Assembly: GCA_021405325.1 (NCBI GenBank)
Contig: QWII01000001.1
Location: forward strand, 62,001 to 126,000
Length of the DNA: 64,000 nt
Direction: 5' to 3'
From: Caldilinea sp. CFX5
GTDB lineage: Bacteria > Chloroflexota > Anaerolineae > Caldilineales > Caldilineaceae
This document shows positions 51,613 through 60,794 of this stretch, piece by piece; the first letter of the stretch is position 1; every line of letters begins with the position of its first letter. Below the pieces are notes generated by a model. The model was not told the origin of the DNA. It searched no databases and saw only the letters and a list, made by a program, of their open reading frames with translations. Both the position numbers and the translations under genes were made by a program.

Positions 51613-53526
51613 TCATTCGCCCTGAGCCAGCCGGGCGCGTTTGGCTTCGCGTTGGCGGACTTCATGACGCAACTCTTTTTTGCGGATGCGCAGCGCGCTT
51701 GGCGTGACTTCGAGCAGGTCGCCCTTGTCCAGATACTGGATCGCCTCATCGAGCGATAACTCGCGCGGCGGCACCAGCATGTCGGAGGTGGCCGAGGGTT
51801 TTTCGCGGAAGTTGGTCAATTGCTTGGCCTGACAGATGTTGATCACCAACTCATCGGCCCGGATGTTGCGCCCCACCACTTGCCCGGAATAGACATCATC
51901 GCCGGGGCGGACAATAAACTCACCCCGTTGTTGCAGCTTGACCATGGCATACGATGTGACCATGCCACTCTCCAGCGCCACCAGTTTCCCCTGCTCCACC
52001 GTGTCGATCTCGCCCAGGAAGGGCTGGTAGCCGGCAAAGAGCGTGTTGAAGATCCCGGTGCCGCGGGTAGCCGTCAGAAAGAGTTGGCGGAAACCGAGCA
52101 GCCCGCGCGTCGGCACCAGAAATTCGGCATAGACCGTGCCATCTTCGCCATAGCGAATGTTGACCAGTTGCCCGCGACGCTTGCCCAGCATCTCAGTCAC
52201 GGCGCCCAGGTAGTCGTTGAGCGCTTCGATGTAGACATGTTCCATCGGTTCGAGCAGCCCCTCTTCACTCTCTTTATAGATCACTTCGGGCGGGCTGACG
52301 GCAAACTCCGAACCTTCGCGACGCATGGTCTCGATCAAGATCGCCAGGTGCAACTCACCCCGTCCGGCGACCAGAAAGTCACTGGGCAGATCGGTCTCCT
52401 CCACCCGGAGCGAGACATTGTGTTCCAACTCGGCCATCAAGCGGGCGCGCAACTGGCGACTGGTGAGATATTGCCCATCGCGCCCGGCAAAGGGGCTGTC
52501 GTTGACGCTAAAGGTCATGCGCACGGTCGGCTCTTCGACCTTGATCGGCGGCAACGGATGCGGGTCGTTGGGATCAGCCAGTGTGTCACCAATGCCCACA
52601 TCTTCGATGCCGGCCACGGCGACAATGTTGCCGGCGTAGACCACTTCCTCAGCCTGCCGTTGCAAATTGCGGAAGCTGTAGACCTGGGTGACTTTGGCCA
52701 GCTTCATCTGCCCTTCGGCGTTGATGTGCATCACCATCTGCCCACTGCGGATCGTGCCGTTTTGCAGCCGGCCAATGGCGATTTTGCCCACATAGCTACT
52801 ATATTCCAGTGTGCTGACCAACATTTGCGTTGGCGCTTCGGGGTCCGCCTCCGGCGGCGGAATGTGAGCGAGGATGGTGTCAAAGAGAACCGTCAGATCC
52901 GCCTCCATCGCCGCCGGGTCGCGACCGGCGCGGCCTTCCAGACCAATGGTGTAGACAATGGGGAAGTCGGCCTGTTCTTCGGTGGCGCCCAGATCGATAA
53001 AGAGATCAAAGGTGCTATTGACGGCATAATCAATGCGCGCCGCCGGGCGATCCACTTTGTTGATGACCACAATTGCCTTCAACCCCTTGTTGAGCGCCTG
53101 GCGCAGCACAAAGCGGGTCTGGGGCATTGGCCCTTCCACGGCATCGACCAGGAGCAAGACGCCATCGACCATGTTCATCACCCGCTCCACCTCGCCGCCA
53201 AAGTCGGCATGGCCGGGGGTATCGACAAGGTTGATGGTCACATCTTTGTAGACAATGCCGGTGTTTTTCGCCAGAATGGTAATGCCCCGCTCCCGTTCCA
53301 GATCGTTGGAATCGAGGACGCGCTCCTGCATCTGTTGGTTGGAACGAAAGACCTTGGTCTGGCGCAACATGCCGTCGACCAGGGTGGTTTTACCATGATC
53401 AACGTGGGCGATAATGGCAATATTGCGAATGTCAGAACGCACAAGCGTCCCATTGCGGTCGGCGGTCGGCAAGACAACCGGTTGCATGATTGGCGGTTGA
53501 ATGGTTGGTTCTTTTAAGGCCAGCAT
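51613..53526 (-). CDS. typA: Translational GTPase TypA/BipA
   Basis: 637 residues. G1 AHVDHGKTT (40-48), G3 [13 protein letters not shown]4 VINKVDRP; then EF-G-like domains III and V and the BipA-specific C-terminal domain. It is a ribosome-associated GTPase involved in 50S assembly and stress or cold adaptation. The N-terminus is about 25 residues longer than usual; TTAGGAAAATC before the ATG supports this start, though translation could begin later. The only evident housekeeping gene of the window, embedded in the EPS region on the opposite strand. Confidence 0.95.
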   Translation of the reverse strand: MLALKEPTIQPPIMQPVVLPTADRNGTLVRSDIRNIAIIAHVDHGKTTLVDGMLRQTKVFRSNQQMQERVLDSNDLERERGITILAKNTGIVYKDVTINLVDTPGHADFGGEVERVMNMVDGVLLLVDAVEGPMPQTRFVLRQALNKGLKAIVVINKVDRPAARIDYAVNSTFDLFIDLGATEEQADFPIVYTIGLEGRAGRDPAAMEADLTVLFDTILAHIPPPEADPEAPTQMLVSTLEYSSYVGKIAIGRLQNGTIRSGQMVMHINAEGQMKLAKVTQVYSFRNLQRQAEEVVYAGNIVAVAGIEDVGIGDTLADPNDPHPLPPIKVEEPTVRMTFSVNDSPFAGRDGQYLTSRQLRARLMAELEHNVSLRVEETDLPSDFLVAGRGELHLAILIETMRREGSEFAVSPPEVIYKESEEGLLEPMEHVYIEALNDYLGAVTEMLGKRRGQLVNIRYGEDGTVYAEFLVPTRGLLGFRQLFLTATRGTGIFNTLFAGYQPFLGEIDTVEQGKLVALESGMVTSYAMVKLQQRGEFIVRPGDDVYSGQVVGRNIRADELVINICQAKQLTNFREKPSATSDMLVPPRELSLDEAIQYLDKGDLLEVTPSALRIRKKELRHEVRQREAKRARLAQGE

Positions 53527-53787
53527 GATTTTCCTAATAAGCTTGCAAGAGCAAGTCGCTTAAACATAAAAATGCTCGGCCCTGGATAGAAAGAGCCGAG
53601 CAATACAGTTTTACAACGGTCTATTATACCCCTTTCCCGCTAATCTGCCAATTTGTTTACTCGCGCGTATCTATTCAAGGCAAACTTACGGAGCACACCA
53701 GCAGTCGCAGCAGGTGTGGTAAGCCAATAAAGGCAATCAACACCGGCAAAGGACAATTTTATCCCATTCACATTTCGCAAACACACA
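53527..53787. other. typA upstream region
   Basis: The gap from 53527 to 54175 is 649 bases and is interrupted by the palindrome at 53788-53870. This part should hold the typA promoter; no gene is supported. Confidence 0.4.
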
Positions 53788-53870
53788 TAGGAGTTACGCA
53801 GTTGGACAAGACCTGTCAGGTTTGCGAAACCTGACAGGTCTCTGGTAGCGCCCGTCAACTGCGTAACTCC
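53788..53870. repeat. Palindromic element with AGGAGTTACGCA ends
   Basis: Outer arms 53788-53803 (AGGAGTTACGCAGTTG) and 53855-53870 are perfect; the inner hairpin 53808-53822 with 53826-53840 (AGACCTGTCAGGTTT) is identical to the core at 23.7 kb. Between inner and outer arms the sequence is unpaired. Short flanks AACACAC/AACACAA could be a weak direct repeat. Confidence 0.75.
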
Positions 53871-54175
53871 TAACACAATTTCTGTAAGGAAAACACGAAT
53901 TTTGTAAGCACAAAAGTACAACATTTGCTGTATACTTTACACGACATTGATGACTTATTGCCTAACCTTGCCCTACATTCAACGGCTTACACGCAAAGCT
54001 ACGTACCAACCGTCTCTGCTCACCGCTGTTGCCTAGTCACGTTTCTTGCGCTGCTAGCCAAAACGATGGAGAACGATGGAGTAAGGGGGCTTTGCTTGTT
54101 TGCTTGCATAACTGACCTGACACACCGTTTGCCCGTATCGCTTGTCGGCCGAGCAAGATTGACGAATTGAGACCA
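53871..54175. other. Gap upstream of the SH3/DUF11 protein
   Basis: About 300 bases, AT-rich at first. Short open frames on both strands have no recognisable product. Nothing identified. Confidence 0.4.
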
Positions 54176-55195
54176 ATGGCAAAATTATCCTACCCGATCT
54201 TACGCCACTGGTTGCCCAGCACCCTGTTTGTGTTGTGCGCCATTTTTTCCTATACAAAAAGTCCGCTCTATGGCGCGGACCCCACCCCGACACCCAATGT
54301 CTCTACGGTGCCCAAACCCGGCCAGCTCTTCACGCCGACGCCAACGCCCGCACCGGTCATCGTCATCATTACCCAAGAGGCGCCGGCAACGCCTGCCGCG
54401 CCGGGCAATCAGCCGGGCAACAATACCGAAGAAACCGCCGGCGCCCAACCAAGTAACGGATCGCCCAATGCCAATGCCGGCACCAATGGGGGCAGTGCGC
54501 CAAACACCAACACAGCCGCTGCTGGTTCGGCCATCATAACCGGCGTGATTGTTGCCGACCAGGTCAATCTGCGCCAGGCGCCGAATACCACCGCTCCCAT
54601 ACTGGCAACCGTGACCGCCAATACAGCAGTCACATTACTGGGGCGCACAGCGGCGGCCGATTGGTTCTATCTCTGTTGTGGCGGCCAACCGCCGCAAAAC
54701 GGTTGGGTCAGCGCGCCCTTTGTTCAGGTAACAGGTGGCGATCTGCTCGCCCTGCCGGTCATTACAGGCGGGCCGACCCAAGACAAACCAACCATGACGC
54801 TGACTGTGGCGCTGACGCCAACCTTGATCTGGCAGGGCGCCCTACTACAACTGCAGGTGAGGGTGCAGAACACGAGCGCGGTTACACTCACCAACCTGAC
54901 GCTACGCCAATCCCTGCCGGCGGCCCTGCTCTATCAAACCGGGAGCAGCGACCAGGCCGGCAAGCTCCATCTGGAAGCGGCGGCGGGCAATGAGCGACAG
55001 GTGCGCATCGACTGGGCCACGCTGCCGCCGGCGACGACGGCGACCGCCCAGGTAACGCTACAAGTCGAGCCGACCACGCCCAATGGTCTGCTTTTTGATA
55101 GTCGGACGATGGTAGAAAGCAGCGAAGGGGCAACGGCGGCGGTGGCGTTGACGCTGGCCATGCCACCGGCGACCTTACCGCACTTTCGGAAGTAA
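54176..55195 (+). CDS. Secreted protein with SH3b and DUF11-like domains
   Basis: 339 residues from the ATG at 54176. Signal peptide (about 12-33, cut near LYGAD), then TPTPTPAP and Asn/Gly/Ala-rich linkers (34-120). A bacterial SH3 domain spans about 123-190 (VNLRQAPNTTAPILATVTAN and NGWVSAPFVQV), a fold that binds cell-wall or other polymers. A C-terminal DUF11-like beta-sandwich (205-335; LLQLQVRVQNTSAVTLTNLT) follows. Probably a surface or wall-associated protein. The next gene starts 7 bases later. Confidence 0.75.
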   Translation: MAKLSYPILRHWLPSTLFVLCAIFSYTKSPLYGADPTPTPNVSTVPKPGQLFTPTPTPAPVIVIITQEAPATPAAPGNQPGNNTEETAGAQPSNGSPNANAGTNGGSAPNTNTAAAGSAIITGVIVADQVNLRQAPNTTAPILATVTANTAVTLLGRTAAADWFYLCCGGQPPQNGWVSAPFVQVTGGDLLALPVITGGPTQDKPTMTLTVALTPTLIWQGALLQLQVRVQNTSAVTLTNLTLRQSLPAALLYQTGSSDQAGKLHLEAAAGNERQVRIDWATLPPATTATAQVTLQVEPTTPNGLLFDSRTMVESSEGATAAVALTLAMPPATLPHFRK

Positions 55196-55202
55196 TGTAG
55201 TC

Positions 55203-57038
55203 ATGAATCACAACTCTTCCTTACCGGCCTGGCTGGCGCTGGCCGTCATTATTGTGGGTCTGGGTTCCCTGCTTTTGCTGGGCGTCCAACCTAGCGCGCA
55301 ACCGGCCGTCGCCAACGAAGTCGCTGCGGCTTTGCCGACCGGCACAAATGTCTTTGCCATCGGACAAAATAGCGCCGCTGCGTCGCCCTTAGCCCCGCCC
55401 AATAATTTGACCCCCTTTGCCACGGAAACCCCGGTCGCCACGCCCACGCCGGTGCCGCCGCTGGTGCTGCCCAATGTGAATGTGCCGGAAGGGGGGCAAG
55501 TTTATCTCTTGCAACCCACCGCCGCCGAAGCCGTGGGCTGGGCCAAGGCGCAGGATGAGGCGATCAATCACTTTGGCGATTACAATGTTTATGCCGGCGT
55601 CTTTGGCGGCCAGCAACATGTGGGCGCCGTACAATTTGATCTCACCACCATTATGCCCGGCTCACCCATTATTTATGCTGATCTGACACTGACCGGGCTG
55701 GATGGACAATGGGTGGCGCTCGACGGGCGCTGGCGGGCGGAGTTATTGGCAAGTTGGATCGACGACGATTGGCGCAATCGTAACTTCCACTGGCTCTCAC
55801 GGGCGGATAGTGGCATAGCGTTCCTGGACAGCGAAGTCGGCAGTGCTGACATTGGACAGGGACGCTTCAACACTTTCGCGCTACCGCCGGCAGCCATTGC
55901 CGAATTGCAAGCGCGTCTTTTTACGGGCAAGATCGCCTTTCGGATCAGCGGTTCCAGCAGCGGGGGCGATAATTTGTTTGCTTGGGACAGTGGCTTTGGC
56001 GCCCGCTCCACGGGGCGCGCGCCGGTGCTACGCATTGTCACCAACGGCCCGGCGCCGGCCGAACCGCCGCCCTCGCCAACCCCGCATTATGTTATGATCA
56101 CGTTGACACCAACGGATGATAATTCCATTCTGCGGCAGGCAGCCGAACGCTTGACCGCGACCGCCCAGGCAACGCCGGGGGCAGCCGGCACACTGGAACC
56201 GACGGCAACCGCCACGCCCTTACCGCCCAACTGGGCCACACCCGTGATTGTGACCAATACGCCTGTCCCGGAAAATCAAGCAACGGCGGTCTGGGAAGCG
56301 CAAATCGCCACCGCGCAGGCTGTGGTGCGCGGTACAGCCACGGCGACGCCGCCGAATGTGTGGACGGCGACCGCTACGCCGCTGCCGCCGCCGCCCACCG
56401 CCACGCCGATGATTGTCTTTTTTGAGGGGTTGACCCCAACGGCGACGCCAACCCATACGCCCGTAGCGCTGCCGGCCATTTTGAGCAACAAATTGCTCTT
56501 TTTCTCGGATCGCTTTAGCGGCGATTCGCTGATGGTGATGAACCCTGACGGCAGTAATGTCGCAGTGTGGACAGGCGGGGCTGATGATTGGGTCTACCAG
56601 CGGGCGCAACAAAACCGTGATGTTTCACCGGATGGGCGCTTCCGCGTGATTGTTTCGAGCGAACAGATCAATAATTCGCAACTCTGGGTTGTTGATTTGA
56701 GCAACGGGGCGCGTCAGCAGTTGACCAACTTTAAGCAGATTGCTTACGATCCTGTCTGGTCACCGGTCGATAACCGAATTGCCTTTGTCTCGCCGGAATC
56801 CGGCAATGATGAGATCTATCTTATCAACATGGATGGCAGCGGGCTGCTCCAATTGACCCACAATGAGTGGGAGTGGGACAAATTTCCGGCCTGGTCGCCC
56901 GATGGGCAGCAGATCGTCTTCTGGTCGAACCGTGATACGCGCCGCCGGCAAATCTGGATCATGAACGCCGACGGCAGCAATGCACGCAATTTGAGCAACA
57001 ATGAGTTTAATGATTGGGAGCCGGTTTGGGTGCGGTAG
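55203..57038 (+). CDS. Membrane-anchored protein with DNRLRE-like and TolB-type propeller domains
   Basis: 611 residues. One N-terminal helix (WLALAVIIVGLGSLLLLG) anchors or exports it. A DNRLRE-like beta domain follows (about 95-280; HFGDYNVYAGVFGGQQHVGA), then a long Ala/Thr/Pro linker with TPT motifs (285-420). The C-terminus (about 425-611) has TolB/PD40 propeller repeats: DPVWSPVDNRIAFVSPES, DEIYLINMDGSG, FPAWSPDGQQIVFWSNRD, QIWIMNADGSNARNLS. Only four or so blades are visible, fewer than a closed six-blade propeller. Likely binds an extracellular ligand; role unknown. Confidence 0.8.
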   Translation: MNHNSSLPAWLALAVIIVGLGSLLLLGVQPSAQPAVANEVAAALPTGTNVFAIGQNSAAASPLAPPNNLTPFATETPVATPTPVPPLVLPNVNVPEGGQVYLLQPTAAEAVGWAKAQDEAINHFGDYNVYAGVFGGQQHVGAVQFDLTTIMPGSPIIYADLTLTGLDGQWVALDGRWRAELLASWIDDDWRNRNFHWLSRADSGIAFLDSEVGSADIGQGRFNTFALPPAAIAELQARLFTGKIAFRISGSSSGGDNLFAWDSGFGARSTGRAPVLRIVTNGPAPAEPPPSPTPHYVMITLTPTDDNSILRQAAERLTATAQATPGAAGTLEPTATATPLPPNWATPVIVTNTPVPENQATAVWEAQIATAQAVVRGTATATPPNVWTATATPLPPPPTATPMIVFFEGLTPTATPTHTPVALPAILSNKLLFFSDRFSGDSLMVMNPDGSNVAVWTGGADDWVYQRAQQNRDVSPDGRFRVIVSSEQINNSQLWVVDLSNGARQQLTNFKQIAYDPVWSPVDNRIAFVSPESGNDEIYLINMDGSGLLQLTHNEWEWDKFPAWSPDGQQIVFWSNRDTRRRQIWIMNADGSNARNLSNNEFNDWEPVWVR

Positions 57039-57119
57039 AGCGCCCAACAGCATCAAGCAAAAAATTTGACCGGTTTAGGGCGACAGGCAAATCCTTATAA
57101 GTAGAGGAGTGGTTAGGCG

Positions 57120-58214
57120 ATGGTGAGTGAAAATAGTGTTATAAATGGTGGTTTACTGGGTCAGGAGCAGCGTTCGCGCTTTTGGCAGGGAAAACGGGTG
57201 ATTGTTACCGGCGGCGGTGGGTTTTTAGGCTCTTTTGTGGTCAATAAACTTTGGCATCGGGGGGCCGCGGAAGTGATCGTCTCCCGCCGCAAGGATTACG
57301 ATCTGCGCAATATCACCGCCATCCGCCAGCTTCTCCGTGACACCAGCGTTGCGGAGCAAGCACGGGATACAAGCACAAAGCGCCACTCACCATTCACCAG
57401 TCGCCATACCACGCCCGTGGACATCGTGATCCATTTGGCCGCCAACGTTGGCGGGATTGGGATCAATCGGGCCAAACCGGCCGAGTTCTTCTACGATAAC
57501 CTGATGATGGGAGTGCAATTGCTCCATGAGTGTTGGCAGGCCGGGGTGCCTAAATTTGTCGCAACGGGGACGATCTGCGCCTACCCCAAATTTGCGCCGA
57601 TTCCGTTTCGCGAAGAGACGCTCTGGGACGGCTACCCGGAAGAGACCAATGCACCTTATGGGCTGGCAAAAAAGATGATGTTGGTGCAGAGCCAGGCGTA
57701 TCGCGCCCAATACGGCTACAATTCGATCTTTCTGCTGCCGGTCAACCTCTATGGCCCGCGTGATAATTTTGACCTGAACACCTCCCATGTCATTCCAGCG
57801 TTGATTCGTAAATGTCTGGATGCCCAAGCGCGCCACGCGCCACAGATGGAAGCCTGGGGGGATGGCTCGCCGACACGCGAATTTCTCTATGTCGAAGATG
57901 CCGCCGAAGGGATCTTGCTGGCTGCCGAACATTACAATGACAGCGAGCCGGTCAACCTGGGCAGTAGCGCCGAGATCAGCATTCGCGAACTCTTACAGAC
58001 GATTGCCCGCTTGACCGGCTTCAACGGACGCATCGTCTGGGATACGACGAAGCCGAATGGTCAACCCCGGCGCAAATTGGATGTGAGTCGGGCCAAAGCG
58101 CGCTTTGGATTTGAAGCGCAAACCCCCTTTGAAGAAGGGCTGCGCCGCACGATCGATTGGTATCGCCAGGAAATGGTCAAACCGGAAAAGCCGCTGCTGG
58201 CGCGGGCAGCGTAG
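57120..58214 (+). CDS. fcl: GDP-L-fucose synthase-like epimerase/reductase
   Basis: 364 residues, extended SDR. NAD(P) motif [13 protein letters not shown] (29-41), [16 protein letters not shown] (105-120), [14 protein letters not shown], and the Tyr-Gly-x-x-Lys in [11 protein letters not shown]. The GIGINRA..P pattern is specific for GDP-fucose synthase. About 25 residues (74-99, [19 protein letters not shown] onwards) are inserted between DLR and the VDIVIHLAA strand compared with what the family usually shows. With GDP-mannose dehydratase next door it makes GDP-L-fucose. Another GDP/UDP sugar reductase remains possible. Confidence 0.8.
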   Translation: MVSENSVINGGLLGQEQRSRFWQGKRVIVTGGGGFLGSFVVNKLWHRGAAEVIVSRRKDYDLRNITAIRQLLRDTSVAEQARDTSTKRHSPFTSRHTTPVDIVIHLAANVGGIGINRAKPAEFFYDNLMMGVQLLHECWQAGVPKFVATGTICAYPKFAPIPFREETLWDGYPEETNAPYGLAKKMMLVQSQAYRAQYGYNSIFLLPVNLYGPRDNFDLNTSHVIPALIRKCLDAQARHAPQMEAWGDGSPTREFLYVEDAAEGILLAAEHYNDSEPVNLGSSAEISIRELLQTIARLTGFNGRIVWDTTKPNGQPRRKLDVSRAKARFGFEAQTPFEEGLRRTIDWYRQEMVKPEKPLLARAA

Positions 58215-58257
58215 GGACACAACAGCGGACACAACAACGGATTTAGGAAGCAACGGA

Positions 58258-58364
58258 TTGGTTGGTTGGCTCGTTGGTTTCGACAAGCTCAACCAACGAG
58301 CCAACCAACGAGCCAACCAACCAACGAGCCAACCAACGAGCCAACCAACGAACTGACCAACGAA
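58258..58364. repeat. CCAACGAGCCAA tandem repeat with inverted arm before gmd
   Basis: The left arm 58258-58280 (TTGGTTGGTTGGCTCGTTGG...) is complementary to the right part, which repeats the 12-mer CCAACGAGCCAA about five times up to 58352. The loop is CGACAAGCT. It ends about 14 bases before the gmd start, which has no visible ribosome binding site. Confidence 0.75.
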
Positions 58365-58377
58365 CGAATATAACCTT

Positions 58378-59445
58378 ATGAAAAAAGCATTAATTACCGG
58401 CATTACCGGACAGGATGGCAGTTATCTGGCGGAGTTTTTGTTGCACAAGGGGTATGAGGTGCATGGGGTTATCCGCCGGGCGAGTACGTTTAACACCCGG
58501 CGGCTGGATCATCTCTATCGCGACCCACATGTCCAGAACGGCAAGGCGCTCTATCTGCACTATGGCGATATTAGCAATTCAGGCAATCTGTCCGACATTA
58601 TCAGTGAGGTGCAGCCGGCGGAAATTTATCATCTGGCGGCGCAGAGCCATGTGCGGGTGAGTTTTGACCTGCCGGATTATACGGGTGATGTCACCGGATT
58701 GAGTACGGTGCGCATTTTGGAGGCGATCCGGCGGGCCAAGCCGGATGTGCGCTTCTATCAAGCCTCGTCCAGCGAGATGTTCGGCAGTGCGCCGCCGCCG
58801 CAACATGAGTTGACCCCCTTCCAACCGCAAAGCCCTTATGCGGCTGCCAAGGTCTATGCCTATCATATTACCCGCAACTATCGCGATGCTTACAATCTCT
58901 TTGCCTGTAACGGCATTCTCTTTAACCACGAATCGCCCCGCCGTGGCGAGACCTTTGTGACGCGCAAGATCACCAGAGCCGTGGCGGCGATTGTGGCGGG
59001 GAAACAGGAGCATCTCTACTTGGGTAACTTGGAAGCCAAGCGCGATTGGGGGTATGCACCCGAATATGTCGAAGCCATGTGGCTGATGCTGCAACAAGAA
59101 GAGCCGGATGATTTTGTCATCGGCGCCGGCGAGAGCCACACCGTGCGCGACTTTTTGGCAGAAGCCTTCGGCTATGTTGAACTCGACTGGCGCGACCATG
59201 TGCGCATCGACCCGCGCTACTACCGGCCCACCGAAGTTGACTATTTGTTGGCCGACGCCACCAAAGCCAAAGCCGCTTTTGGCTGGGAAGCAAAGGTGCG
59301 CTTCAAACAATTGGTGCAAATTATGCTCGATGCAGATCTGGAACTATTGGGGGTAACGCCCCCTGGTCAAGGCTTGCGCTCCCTGCAAAACCGCTTTAGT
59401 GATTGGCACCGGTGGGAAAGCCAGGTGGTAAGTATGGAAGGGTAA
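58378..59445 (+). CDS. gmd: GDP-mannose 4,6-dehydratase
   Basis: 355 residues. The N-terminus [19 protein letters not shown] and [18 protein letters not shown] are diagnostic for GMD; the catalytic region is SSSEMFG with [14 protein letters not shown], and [20 protein letters not shown] binds the nucleotide. It converts GDP-mannose to GDP-4-keto-6-deoxymannose, substrate of the fucose synthase encoded upstream. No ribosome binding site; a repeat-rich leader precedes the ATG. Confidence 0.95.
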   Translation: MKKALITGITGQDGSYLAEFLLHKGYEVHGVIRRASTFNTRRLDHLYRDPHVQNGKALYLHYGDISNSGNLSDIISEVQPAEIYHLAAQSHVRVSFDLPDYTGDVTGLSTVRILEAIRRAKPDVRFYQASSSEMFGSAPPPQHELTPFQPQSPYAAAKVYAYHITRNYRDAYNLFACNGILFNHESPRRGETFVTRKITRAVAAIVAGKQEHLYLGNLEAKRDWGYAPEYVEAMWLMLQQEEPDDFVIGAGESHTVRDFLAEAFGYVELDWRDHVRIDPRYYRPTEVDYLLADATKAKAAFGWEAKVRFKQLVQIMLDADLELLGVTPPGQGLRSLQNRFSDWHRWESQVVSMEG

Positions 59446-59788
59446 TCGTTACCCCTAGAACTTAACAAAAACTTAACTTTCCCAGATTAATCACCCAATT
59501 ATGTAAGACAAATTCATGACATTGTAAGCTAAAACCAAGCCAAATGATGCTATACTACAGGCACATTTACATCAAATGTCTTATCAGTGCAAGCTAGTAG
59601 TCATCGCTCTTATCATCACCGCTGCGGCTACTCCTATCACTAAGTAATCGTCTAGACACACCTTCCGCTCCTTGCGCGCCGCGGAAGCAACCGGTGGTGC
59701 GCTGCGACCCAAGGCGAGTCATGGACGCGCAATGAGCAGGCTGGGAAGTTGTTAGTAGAGGCCGATAAAACTAGAGCTTGATATACGG
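59446..59788. other. Gap between gmd and the epimerase gene
   Basis: 343 bases, AT-rich then GC-rich. No gene, RNA or clear long palindrome seen; probably a promoter for the downstream pair. Confidence 0.4.
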
Positions 59789-60778
59789 ATGGCTACTTAT
59801 CTTATCACAGGGGTTGCCGGCTTTATTGCGGCAACGGTAACAGAGCAATTACTCAGCGCCGGGCATACCGTTGTCGGCGTGGATAACCTCAATGACGCCT
59901 ACGATGTGCGGCTGAAAGAATGGCGGCTGGCGCGGCTCAAGCCCCAGCCGAATTTTACTTTCTATCCGCTTGACATTTGTAACCAATCCGGTTTACAGGC
60001 GATCTTTCAGCAGTCAGCAGCCGCGGGGCAAAGGTTTGACGCGGTCTTCAACCTGGCCGCACGCGCCGGGGTGCGGCAGTCGGTGGCAAACCCGTGGGTC
60101 TACTTTGAAACCAACACCACCGGCACCTTAAACCTGCTGGAATTGTGCAAAACCTTTGCTGTACCAAAATTTATCCTCTCCTCCACCTCCAGCCTGTATG
60201 GGAAGGAAAATCCCATGCCCTGGCAAGAGGCGCAGGATACCAGCCGCCCCTTATCCCCTTATTCGGCCTCGAAAAAAGCGGCTGAGGCGCTCTGCTATAC
60301 CTACCACTCGCTCTATGGACTAGATGTCACCGTTTTTCGCTATTTCACCGTCTATGGGCCGGCCGGCCGCCCGGATATGAGCCTCTTTCGCTTTGTCCAG
60401 TGGATCAGCGAAGGGCGCCCGGTGACAATCTTTGGCGATGGGCGCCAATCGCGCGATTTCACTTATGTGGCGGATATTGCCCGCGGGACGATTGCCGGGT
60501 TAAAACCAGTGGGCTATGAAGTGATCAATTTGGGTTCCGATGAACCGGTGATTCTGCTTGATGCCATTCATACGATTGAAGAATTGGTCGGCCAAAAGGC
60601 AAAGACAATCTTTGCCGAACGCCACAGTGCGGACGTACCGGCGTCCTGGGCGGATATTACCAAAGCGCAGCGCCTGTTAGGCTGGCGACCAGCCTATCAC
60701 TTTACCCAAGGTTTGGCCGCCCTCGTTGATTGGTATCAGACAAATCGCGATTGGGCCAGGGCCATCGCCACCAGCTAA
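59789..60778 (+). CDS. NAD-dependent sugar epimerase, UDP-glucuronate 4-epimerase-like
   Basis: 329 residues, extended SDR. NAD loop ITGVAGFIAATV (third Gly of the usual GxxGFIG replaced by Ala), VVGVDNLNDAYDVRLKEWRL, NLAARAGVRQSVANPWVYF, catalytic SSTSSLYG with SPYSASKKAAEAL (Tyr-x3-Lys) and RYFTVYGPAGRPDMSLFRF. The AGVRxS..NP and GRPDM elements fit UDP-glucuronate 4-epimerases, so UDP-galacturonate is the probable product. GalE-like or other 4-epimerase activity is possible. Confidence 0.8.
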   Translation: MATYLITGVAGFIAATVTEQLLSAGHTVVGVDNLNDAYDVRLKEWRLARLKPQPNFTFYPLDICNQSGLQAIFQQSAAAGQRFDAVFNLAARAGVRQSVANPWVYFETNTTGTLNLLELCKTFAVPKFILSSTSSLYGKENPMPWQEAQDTSRPLSPYSASKKAAEALCYTYHSLYGLDVTVFRYFTVYGPAGRPDMSLFRFVQWISEGRPVTIFGDGRQSRDFTYVADIARGTIAGLKPVGYEVINLGSDEPVILLDAIHTIEELVGQKAKTIFAERHSADVPASWADITKAQRLLGWRPAYHFTQGLAALVDWYQTNRDWARAIATS

Positions 60779-60794
60779 GGGACTGTTTGCATTT

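Noticed and set aside
51820..53517. Long plus-strand open frame opposite typA
   Set aside because: Shadow of the typA coding strand caused by high GC content; TypA motifs on the minus strand are unambiguous.
53640..53924. Minus-strand open frame of 94 codons over the 53.8 kb palindrome
   Set aside because: It runs through the palindromic element, has no ribosome binding site, and its sequence resembles nothing known.
58293..58352. CRISPR-like array at CCAACGAGCCAA repeats
   Set aside because: Units are contiguous 12-mers with no unique spacers.
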